This document shows positions 1 through 5,420 of a stretch of 8,429 nucleotides of DNA, piece by piece. Numbering within the stretch: position 1 is the stretch's first letter; each line of letters begins with the position of its first letter. Origin of the DNA: Xanthobacteraceae bacterium (lineage in GTDB: Bacteria > Pseudomonadota > Alphaproteobacteria > Rhizobiales > Xanthobacteraceae); assembly GCA_025929595.1 (NCBI GenBank), contig JAICQA010000107.1, positions 1 to 8,429 of the forward strand, given 5' to 3'. The notes beneath the pieces were generated by a model. It was not told the DNA's origin. It ran no database searches and was given only the letters and a program-made list of their open reading frames with translations. The translations under genes were made by a program, and so were the position numbers.

Positions 1-404
1 GAATCCTGCTGCGCGCGGTTGAAGCGGTGAATCTCGTCCACGAACAGAAGCGTCCCCTGCCCGGTCTCGCGCCGAGCCCGCGCTTCCTCAAAGACCTTCT
101 TGAGATCGGCAACACCCGAAAAGACGGCGGAGATTTGCTGAAATTGCAGGTCCGTCTCTTCCGCGAGCAGCCGCGCGACGGTCGTCTTGCCGGTGCCGGG
201 AGGCCCCCAGAAAATCAGCGAGCCGAGCGAGCGCGTCTCGAGCATGCGCGTGAGCGCGCCGTCGGGTCCGACCAGCGCCTCTTGCCCCACGATTTCTGAA
301 AGCTTCTGCGGTCGAAGCTTGTCCGCGAGCGGCCGCGGCGCGTCCTTCGCCAGCCCTGCCGCTTCGAACAGGCTCGGCGAACCGCGCTTGGGCGCTTTGC
401 TCAT
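1..404 (-). CDS. rarA: RarA/MgsA replication-associated recombination AAA+ ATPase (N-terminal part)
   Basis: Only the first 134 codons are present; the gene continues past base 1. RarA (MgsA; Mgs1/WRNIP1 in eukaryotes) is a cytoplasmic clamp-loader-like AAA+ ATPase that acts at stalled replication forks and single-strand gaps. Visible features are the family's N-terminal PLADKLRP...EIVGQE segment (about residues 25-42), the Walker A motif GPPGTGKT at 67-74 preceded by LIFW, the segment ISAVFSGVADLK at 91-102, and the Walker B region LLFVDEIHRF at 119-128 followed by NRAQQD, which is highly characteristic of RarA rather than RuvB. The ATG at 404-402 overlaps the TGA stop of the upstream protease gene as ATGA. 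I see no good Shine-Dalgarno sequence, so translation is probably coupled. The rest of the AAA+ lid and the tetramerisation domain lie outside the window. Confidence 0.95.
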   Translation of the reverse strand, partial: MSKAPKRGSPSLFEAAGLAKDAPRPLADKLRPQKLSEIVGQEALVGPDGALTRMLETRSLGSLIFWGPPGTGKTTVARLLAEETDLQFQQISAVFSGVADLKKVFEEARARRETGQGTLLFVDEIHRFNRAQQD

Positions 405-1813
405 CCGCGCAACGTGACGCTGAGTTGCTGGCCGCCGCGCTGGATGGTGATTTCCCAGACGCGGCTCTGCTTGTTCGCAGCCGCCTCCAGGTCGCGCGTG
501 CGGGCGATACGGGTGCCATTGACCTCAACGATCACGTCGCCCGGACGGAAGCCCAGCATGTTCGCGCTCGATCCGCCCGCAATGTCGACGATGACGACGC
601 CCTGCGTCGCCGTATCGAGACGCAATTCGTCGGCCAGCGCGGGCGAAAGATTGGCGACCTTCACCCCCGTGAAGGGCGATCGCCCGCCGCGGATCACGAT
701 TTCCTCGCGAGGCGCCTCGGGCGCGCTCTGGAGCGCCACGGGCATGTTGATCGCGCGCCCTTTTCGCTCGACAAGCAGCACGGCCCGGCCGCCAAGCGAC
801 TTGGTGGCAAAGCGGTAGTCGAAGGCGTTGGGGTCGTCGACCGGCTGGCCATCGATGGCCGTGATCAGATCGCCCGGCTGCAAGCCCGCACGCGCCGCGG
901 GACTCTCCTGCGTGACGCTCGCGACCAGCGCCCCGGCCGGCCGTTTCAGATTCATGGTTTCGGCGATTTCCGGCGTTACAGCTTGCAGCCGAGCACCGAA
1001 CCAGGGCCGTCGCACGGATTCACTGCCGCCGCGCGCGGATTCGACGACGACGCGCACCATGTTCGAGGGCACCGCGAAGCCGATGCCCAGCGAACCGCCC
1101 GAACGCGAATAGATCGCCGTGTTGATGCCGACCACGCGGCCCGCCATGTCGACAAGCGCACCGCCGGAATTGCCCGGATTGATCGCAGCATCCGTCTGGA
1201 TGAAGAACTGATAGTCGGAAACGCCGACCTGCGTGCGCGCCACCGCCGACACGATACCCTGCGTCACTGTCTGTCCGACGCCGAACGGATTGCCGATCGC
1301 CAGCACGATGTCGCCGACTTCCGTCTCGTCCGAATTGCCGAACTCGACCGCGGGAAATCGCTCGCGCCCGTCCTTGATGCGCAGCACCGCGAGATCGCTG
1401 CGCTGATCGCGCAAGAGGATGTCGGCGTCGAACTCGCGCTTGTCCGCGAGCGCGATCCGCACCGTTTCCGCATTCTCGATCACGTGATGGTTGGTGACGA
1501 CGATGCCGGACGGATCGACGATCACACCTGAGCCGAGCGAGCGCTGTGCGCGCTCGCGCCCGAAGCCCTGCCCGCCGAAGAAGCGGCGGAAAAACGGATC
1601 GTCGAGAAACGGGTGGTTACGTTGCGCGACCTGCTTCAGGCCATAGACATTGACCACCGCCGGCGCGACGCGCTTGACCACCGGCGCGAAAGAAAGCTGC
1701 AGCTCGGCGCGCGAGGCTGGAACACGGGGCTCCTGCGCGGCGGATTCCTGGACGAGCGGGAGCGAGAGAACGGCGGCCGCTGCGAGGGCCGCCCAGCGGC
1801 GCTGTCGGATCAT
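401..1813 (-). CDS. degQ: Periplasmic Do-family (DegP/DegQ) serine endoprotease
   Basis: A 470-residue HtrA-family protease that degrades or holds misfolded proteins in the periplasm. Residues 1-26 form a Sec signal peptide: basic MIRQRR, a hydrophobic Ala/Leu core, and probable cleavage after SAA (residue 26). The trypsin-like domain (about 40-265) shows the full triad: His110 in TNHHVI, Asp140 in SDLAVLRI and Ser216 in GNSGGAL. PDZ1 is at about 270-363, with the ligand-loop region RAGLQPGDLI at 308-317. PDZ2 is at about 382-470, with LGFRPGDVIVEVNG at 420-433. I chose the ATG at 1813 because the longer reading, a TTG at 1870 or ATG at 1864, starts in or just after the previous gene's terminator and would push the signal peptide inward. 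The stop overlaps rarA by four bases. DegP and DegQ subtypes cannot be separated safely here, so the symbol is provisional. Confidence 0.95.
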   Translation of the reverse strand: MIRQRRWAALAAAAVLSLPLVQESAAQEPRVPASRAELQLSFAPVVKRVAPAVVNVYGLKQVAQRNHPFLDDPFFRRFFGGQGFGRERAQRSLGSGVIVDPSGIVVTNHHVIENAETVRIALADKREFDADILLRDQRSDLAVLRIKDGRERFPAVEFGNSDETEVGDIVLAIGNPFGVGQTVTQGIVSAVARTQVGVSDYQFFIQTDAAINPGNSGGALVDMAGRVVGINTAIYSRSGGSLGIGFAVPSNMVRVVVESARGGSESVRRPWFGARLQAVTPEIAETMNLKRPAGALVASVTQESPAARAGLQPGDLITAIDGQPVDDPNAFDYRFATKSLGGRAVLLVERKGRAINMPVALQSAPEAPREEIVIRGGRSPFTGVKVANLSPALADELRLDTATQGVVIVDIAGGSSANMLGFRPGDVIVEVNGTRIARTRDLEAAANKQSRVWEITIQRGGQQLSVTLRG

Positions 1814-1819
1814 GGTCCA

Positions 1820-1846
1820 GATATAGAGGCTCACCGCTTCGGGCAA
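1820..1846 (-). promoter_or_regulatory. Possible promoter for degQ-rarA, with a leaderless start
   Basis: Read on the minus strand, TTGCCC (1846-1841) and TATATC (1825-1820) are separated by 15 bases, and the degQ ATG at 1813 follows the second hexamer after only six bases. Because a terminator closes at 1869, degQ needs either its own promoter in this 55-base gap or read-through. The hexamers are imperfect and the 15-base spacing is short, so the call is weak. If it is real, the first transcribed base would fall at or next to the ATG. Confidence 0.25.
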
Positions 1847-1867
1847 AAGACCCGCGATACGCATCAA

Positions 1868-1900
1868 CAAAAAGCCCCGGGCGACAATGCCCGGGGCTTC
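1868..1900 (-). terminator. Intrinsic terminator of the outer-membrane protein gene
   Basis: A perfect 11-bp inverted repeat (arms 1872-1882 and 1889-1899, core AGCCCCGGGC) encloses a 6-base loop and is followed on the minus strand by five T (1873-1869), two of which are inside the stem. It lies 33 bases after the stop codon of the outer-membrane protein gene and ends that single-gene transcript. Its T-tract runs up to the 5' side of degQ, which argues against degQ starts upstream of 1813. Confidence 0.9.
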
Positions 1901-1932
1901 TACCGTTGCGGCTCGTCTTGCGTTCTTGGCGG

Positions 1933-2601
1933 TCAGAACTTGTAGTTCAGGCCGAGGCGAACGATGTGGCTGCTGTAGGCCACGTTGACCGGGCCGGTCG
2001 CCGTGTAGAGGTTCTTGTCGCCCAGATCGACGTAAAGATATTCGAGCTTGGCGCTCCAGTTCTGCGTCAGCTTGGTTTCCACGCCGCCGCCGACCGTCCA
2101 GCCGAGACGCGTATCGCTGCCACTCGCGATACCCGCGAGCGACGATTCCACATCGCCCCAGGCAGCACCGCCCGTGACGTAGAAGAGATAGTTATCGACC
2201 GCGTAGCCCGCGCGCACGCGGCCGGTGCCAAGCCAGTTCAGGCTGGTCGAGATCGGGCCGGCGACAGAACCGCCGCCGCCGTCGACATTCGCCCAGGACA
2301 GATCGCCTTCGAGCCCGAACACCGACGCACCGGCCTGCCAGTTGTAACCGACCGTGCCGCCGAGCAGCCAGCCGTTGGTATCGAAGCTGCCATTGGCGCC
2401 GCCGAGCGCCTCGCTGTGGCTCGATTCGCCCCAGCTATAGCCGGCGACCGCGCCCCAGTAGAATCCCGACCAGTCGAAGAGTTGGACCGCCACCGGCGGC
2501 GGCGCTTTCGCGACCGGCACGCGCGCCGGCATGTCCGCGGCGAGAGCGGGAGCCGCACCGAATACGATCGCCGCAACGCCAAGCAACAATTTATTCCGCA
2601 T
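1933..2601 (-). CDS. Omp25/Omp31-like outer-membrane beta-barrel protein
   Basis: A 222-residue secreted protein. Residues 1-21 are a signal peptide (MRNK, hydrophobic core, cleavage after APALA), followed by a Pro-rich mature N-terminus with APPPVAV (33-39) and the family signature DWSGFYWGAVAGYSWG (43-58). The remainder alternates aromatic and small residues as in an eight-stranded barrel. GVETKLTQNWSAKLEYLYVDLG (173-194, with LEYLYVDLG most telling) and the final strand VRLGLNYKF ending in Phe222 match the OmpA-like beta-barrel family (PF13505 type) of Rhizobiales. The terminal Phe is the usual signal for BAM-mediated assembly. The ATG at 2601 is chosen because the signal peptide begins there and GGAG (2617-2614) lies 12 bases upstream; the open frame reaching further back runs through the previous terminator. 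These proteins shape the outer membrane; a specific function cannot be given. Terminators on both sides make it monocistronic. Confidence 0.92.
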   Translation of the reverse strand: MRNKLLLGVAAIVFGAAPALAADMPARVPVAKAPPPVAVQLFDWSGFYWGAVAGYSWGESSHSEALGGANGSFDTNGWLLGGTVGYNWQAGASVFGLEGDLSWANVDGGGGSVAGPISTSLNWLGTGRVRAGYAVDNYLFYVTGGAAWGDVESSLAGIASGSDTRLGWTVGGGVETKLTQNWSAKLEYLYVDLGDKNLYTATGPVNVAYSSHIVRLGLNYKF

Positions 2602-2780
2602 GATCTGATTGTTCTCCGTGCCGACAAGCTCACGTCGGACCCCTGTGATGCAGGCGAATAAGCTGGCTGAACGTGGCGATTTGGGGCCGAGAAGATGGCT
2701 GCGGCTTCGCGCGACCGATGCGTGACGAATGTGCCACAGTATGGAACCGGTCGGGCAAACCCGCATGGCGTAAGGCACGA
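2602..2780 (-). other. Upstream region of the outer-membrane protein gene
   Basis: This 179-base stretch lies between the rplQ terminator and the outer-membrane protein start and must hold that gene's promoter, because the preceding terminator looks strong. I could not find a convincing -35/-10 pair. A short inverted repeat, CCGAC/GTCGG (arms 2621-2625 and 2634-2638, 8-base loop), sits just 5' of the Shine-Dalgarno GGAG at 2617-2614 and could mildly affect translation. No gene is seen on either strand. Confidence 0.5.
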
Positions 2781-2813
2781 AAATAAAAAGCCCCGGCGCG
2801 AGCCGGGGCTTTT
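2781..2813 (-). terminator. Intrinsic terminator closing the ribosomal protein cluster after rplQ
   Basis: A 12-bp inverted repeat (arms 2786-2797 and 2802-2813, core AGCCCCGGC) with a 4-base loop is followed on the minus strand by TTTTTATTTT. It lies 22 bases past the rplQ stop and marks the end of the S10-spc-alpha transcription unit. The plus-strand face also ends in four T, but no plus-strand gene leads into it. Confidence 0.93.
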
Positions 2814-2835
2814 GATTCAACTGCGATGGAAAAAA

Positions 2836-3282
2836 TCAGGCAGCCGTTGCGGCTTCCGTTTCCTTCGGCTGCGTCGCGAGGAACGCCTCGTGACGCGCAC
2901 GGTCTTCCTTGCCCTTCGCGCCCTCGTCGCGATCGACAAGCTCGATCACCGCGACCGGCGCCGAGTCACCGTAGCGGAAGCCGGCCTTCACGATGCGCGT
3001 GTAACCGCCGTTGCGCGACTTGTAACGCGGGCCGATCACCTCGAAGAGCTTCTTCACGGCGTCCCGGTCCTTGATCTCCGCGATTGCACGGCGGCGCGCA
3101 TGCAGGTCGCCCTTCTTGCCGAGCGAGATGAGCTTCTCGAACAGCGGGCGCAGATCCTTTGCCTTCGGCAGCGTGGTCACGACCTGCTCGTGCGTGATCA
3201 GCGACGCCGCCATATTGGCGAACATCGCCTTGCGATGCTCCCAGGTGCGGTTGAGCTTGCGATGAGCTTTGCCGTGACGCAT
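2836..3282 (-). CDS. rplQ: 50S ribosomal protein bL17
   Basis: A 148-residue large-subunit protein placed near the peptide exit tunnel. The N-terminus MRHGKAHRKLNR (1-12), the segment MAASLITHEQVVTTLPKAKD (24-43) and the RYKSRNGGYTRIVKAGFRYG region (86-105) ending in AVIELVDR (111-118) are typical of bL17. It is about 20 residues longer than the E. coli protein because of a charged C-terminal extension (about 119-148), which is usual in alphaproteobacteria. The ATG at 3282 is preceded by GAAGGA at a suitable distance. It is the last gene of the cluster, 30 bases after rpoA and directly before a strong terminator, the same rpoA-rplQ ending seen in most bacteria. Confidence 0.98.
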   Translation of the reverse strand: MRHGKAHRKLNRTWEHRKAMFANMAASLITHEQVVTTLPKAKDLRPLFEKLISLGKKGDLHARRRAIAEIKDRDAVKKLFEVIGPRYKSRNGGYTRIVKAGFRYGDSAPVAVIELVDRDEGAKGKEDRARHEAFLATQPKETEAATAA

Positions 3283-3312
3283 GACGTGTTCCTTCGCGGG
3301 CGCTCGCGCGCC

Positions 3313-4341
3313 TCAGTAATGATCCTCGAAGCGCTTGGCGAGGTCGTCGATATTCTCCGGCGGCCAGCCCGTCACTTCCATGCCGAGATGCAGGCCCATG
3401 GAGGCCAGCACTTCCTTGATTTCGTTCAGCGACTTGCGGCCGAAGTTCGGGGTGCGCAGCATCTCCGCTTCCGACTTCTGGATGAGGTCGCCGATGTAAA
3501 CGATGTTGTCGTTCTTCAGGCAGTTGGCCGAGCGCACGGAAAGCTCGAGCTCGTCCACCTTCTTGAGCAGCGCCGGGTTGAACGGCAGCTCCTGGATCGC
3601 CGGCGCTTCGATCTCGCGGCGCGGCTCCTCGAAATTCACGAAGATATTGAGCTGGTCCTGCAGGATGCGGGCGGCGAAAGCGAGCGAGTCTTCCGGCGTC
3701 ATCGAGCCGTTGGTCTCGATGGTCATGGTGAGCTTGTCGTAGTCGAGGATCTGGCCCTCGCGGGTGTTCTCGACCCGGTAGCTGACCTTGCGCACCGGCG
3801 AATAGAGGCTGTCGATCGGAATGAGACCGATCGGGCTGTCTTCCGAGCGGTTGCGCTCGGCCGGCACATAGCCCTTGCCCGTATTGACGGTGAACTCCAT
3901 GCGGAGCTCGGCGCCGTCGTCGAGCGTGCAGATGGCGAGATCGGGATTCAGGATCTGGATGTCGCCGACGGTCTGAATGTCGCCTGCCGTGAGCACGCCC
4001 GGCCCCTGCTTCTTCACGACCATGCGCTTCGGGCCCTCGCCCGTCATCTTCACGGCGATGTCCTTGATGTTGAGGACGATGTCGGTCACGTCCTCGCGCA
4101 CGCCCGGGATCGAGGAGAACTCGTGCAGCACGCCGTCGATCTGCACCGACGTCACAGAAGCGCCTTGCAGCGACGACAGAAGGATACGGCGCAGCGCATT
4201 GCCGAGCGTCAGGCCGAACCCGCGCTCGAGCGGTTCTGCGACGACAATCGCGGTCCGCTTTCCGTCCGCGCCCGCCGTGACTTGCAGCTTCTCGGGGCGG
4301 ATCAACTCCTGCCAGTTCTTCGGGTTGACGTTGTTGCTCAC
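3313..4341 (-). CDS. rpoA: DNA-directed RNA polymerase subunit alpha
   Basis: A 342-residue alpha subunit, which dimerises to nucleate RNA polymerase assembly and contacts UP elements and activators. The N-terminal domain carries the dimerisation/assembly helix RGFGLTLGNALRRILLSS (40-57) and VTSVQIDGVLHEFSSIPGV (63-81). The C-terminal domain (about 262-330) has VRSANC at 269-274, where Arg270 corresponds to E. coli Arg265 that contacts the DNA minor groove, then IGDLIQKSE and TPNFGRKSLNEIKEVL (298-312). The acidic/aromatic tail ending FEDHY is normal for the order. The start is GTG (4341-4339), giving MSNNVNPKNW, with AAGGA seven bases upstream. It lies 97 bases after rpsK, an unusually long and structured gap for this cluster, then 30 bases before rplQ. 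Confidence 0.98.
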   Translation of the reverse strand: MSNNVNPKNWQELIRPEKLQVTAGADGKRTAIVVAEPLERGFGLTLGNALRRILLSSLQGASVTSVQIDGVLHEFSSIPGVREDVTDIVLNIKDIAVKMTGEGPKRMVVKKQGPGVLTAGDIQTVGDIQILNPDLAICTLDDGAELRMEFTVNTGKGYVPAERNRSEDSPIGLIPIDSLYSPVRKVSYRVENTREGQILDYDKLTMTIETNGSMTPEDSLAFAARILQDQLNIFVNFEEPRREIEAPAIQELPFNPALLKKVDELELSVRSANCLKNDNIVYIGDLIQKSEAEMLRTPNFGRKSLNEIKEVLASMGLHLGMEVTGWPPENIDDLAKRFEDHY

Positions 4342-4344
4342 GGG

Positions 4345-4366
4345 TTCATCCTTCGCGCTATCGAAG
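4345..4366 (-). promoter_or_regulatory. rpoA ribosome binding site partly inside a hairpin
   Basis: On the minus strand the rpoA Shine-Dalgarno GAAGGAT (4354-4348) uses its GAAG as the 3' arm of a 5-bp stem with CTTCG at 4366-4362 (6-base loop). Together with a GTG start, this could lower or regulate translation. The pairing is read from the sequence; its stability and biological effect are inference. Confidence 0.35.
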
Positions 4367-4400
4367 CGAGCAAGCCTGCTCGCGTTTCCGCCAAAGGCGG
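4366..4400 (-). other. Two small hairpins in the rpsK-rpoA spacer
   Basis: Two adjacent perfect inverted repeats occur between the candidate attenuator and the rpoA ribosome binding site. GCGAGCA/TGCTCGC (arms 4366-4372 and 4377-4383) has a 4-base loop, and CCGCC/GGCGG (arms 4388-4392 and 4396-4400) has a 3-base loop. Neither is followed by a T-tract on the minus strand, so they are not terminators. They could be mRNA processing or stability elements, or a protein-binding leader. Confidence 0.4.
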
Positions 4401-4406
4401 CCTCTT

Positions 4407-4430
4407 AAAAATGCCGGCAACCGCCGGTAT
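4407..4430 (-). terminator. Candidate attenuator between rpsK and rpoA
   Basis: Six bases after the rpsK stop, the minus strand has CCGGC-GGTT-GCCGG (paired arms 4427-4423 and 4418-4414), extendable by AT/AT across one mismatch, then five T (4411-4407). The 5-bp GC stem is short and two bases separate it from the T run, so it would stop only part of transcription. It therefore looks like a leaky terminator that could lower rpoA-rplQ relative to rpsM-rpsK. Confidence 0.35.
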
Positions 4431-4436
4431 GAAACT

Positions 4437-4844
4437 TCAGACGCGCCGGCGCTTGCGCGGCCGGCAGCCATTGTGCGGGATCGGCGTCACGTCGCGGATC
4501 GACGTGATGGTGAAGCCCGCCGCCTGCAATGCACGCAGCGCCGACTCGCGGCCCGAGCCGGGGCCCGCGACTTCGACTTCCAGCGTACGCATGCCGTGCT
4601 CCGCCGCCTTGCGCGCAACGTCCTCGCCCGCCACCTGCGCGGCGTAGGGCGTCGACTTGCGCGAGCCCTTGAAGCCCAGCGAACCCGCCGACGACCAGGC
4701 GATCGTGTTGCCCTGCGCGTCGGTGATCGTGATCTTCGTGTTGTTGAAGCTCGCGTTCACATGCGCGATGCCCGAGGCGATGTTCTTGCGCTCGCGTCGG
4801 CGTACGCGCGTGCCTTGCTGTTGTGCCGGTGCTTCTTTGCTCAT
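4437..4844 (-). CDS. rpsK: 30S ribosomal protein uS11
   Basis: A 135-residue small-subunit platform protein near the mRNA exit region. Recognised by HVNASFNNTKITITDAQGNT (28-47), SSAGSLGFKGSRKSTPYAAQ (51-70), GPGSGRESALRAL (94-106) and the basic C-terminus HNGCRPRKRRRV (124-135), all hallmarks of uS11. It carries a slightly extended N-terminus (MSKEAPAQQQ), as is common in alphaproteobacteria. The ATG at 4844 has AAGGGA six bases upstream. It follows rpsM after a 30-base gap. Confidence 0.98.
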   Translation of the reverse strand: MSKEAPAQQQGTRVRRRERKNIASGIAHVNASFNNTKITITDAQGNTIAWSSAGSLGFKGSRKSTPYAAQVAGEDVARKAAEHGMRTLEVEVAGPGSGRESALRALQAAGFTITSIRDVTPIPHNGCRPRKRRRV

Positions 4845-4874
4845 TTCAATTCCCTTGGCCCGTTAGCCGGCCGA

Positions 4875-5258
<384 letters not shown>

Positions 5259-5385
5259 GTTCTCTTCTCCGTTGGCGGCTTAGGCCGCCCGTTGGTCCTG
5301 TCGGCCTGCACGGGCATACCCATGCGTAAAAACGACGCCTCCCTTCGCCCGAAGGGCTGGCATCGCTGCGAAAATACCGACAGAG
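5259..5385 (-). promoter_or_regulatory. Structured 5' leader of rpsM-rpsK-rpoA-rplQ
   Basis: If transcription starts about seven bases after the -10 box (5392), the untranslated leader is about 126 bases. Three hairpins are visible on the minus strand: CCCTTC/GAAGGG extended by GCC/GGC (5361-5337), with five T beginning four bases later; GCATGGG/CCCGTGC with a 4-base loop and one G-U pair (5325-5308); and GGCGGC/GCCGCC with loop CTAA (5289-5274), ending just before the GGAG ribosome binding site. E. coli controls its alpha operon through protein S4 binding the rpsM leader; whether an equivalent exists here is inference, and the sequence does not obviously match the enterobacterial pseudoknot. 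Confidence 0.45.
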
Positions 5386-5391
5386 AGCGCA

Positions 5392-5420
5392 TATCTAGGC
5401 AAAGGCGGCCACCTCGTCAA
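5392..5420 (-). promoter_or_regulatory. sigma70-type promoter overlapping the adk stop codon
   Basis: The minus strand reads TTGACG (5420-5415), a 17-base spacer, then TAGATA (5397-5392). The -35 matches consensus at five of six positions and the spacing is ideal; the -10 is weaker (three of six). The TGA stop of adk lies inside the -35 hexamer. Its position ahead of a long leader and rpsM supports a promoter for the distal ribosomal and RNA polymerase genes. Confidence 0.55.

Noticed and set aside
425..1531. 368-codon plus-strand open frame opposite degQ
   Set aside because: It mirrors the protease gene, is rich in Arg, Asp and His, and shows no recognisable motif.
1814..1870. 19-residue N-terminal extension of the protease (TTG at 1870 or ATG at 1864)
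   Set aside because: It begins in or immediately after the T-tract of the previous terminator, lacks a Shine-Dalgarno and would displace a normal signal peptide.
2720..2740. sigma54-like TGGCAC upstream of the outer-membrane protein gene
   Set aside because: The -24 part matches, but the -12 GC doublet at the required spacing is missing.
2602..2820. 73-residue N-terminal extension of the outer-membrane protein
   Set aside because: It runs back through the rplQ terminator, has no family similarity and would bury a clear signal peptide.
4366..4400. Tandem hairpins considered as REP-like mobile repeats or a CRISPR remnant
   Set aside because: The arms differ in sequence from one another and no direct repeat with regular spacing is present.
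2695..4647. 650-codon plus-strand open frame opposite rplQ, rpoA and part of rpsK
   Set aside because: It runs antisense to conserved genes, has Arg/Asp/His/Leu-rich composition typical of a reversed GC-rich reading, starts inside the spacer upstream of the outer-membrane protein gene, and crosses two operon boundaries.
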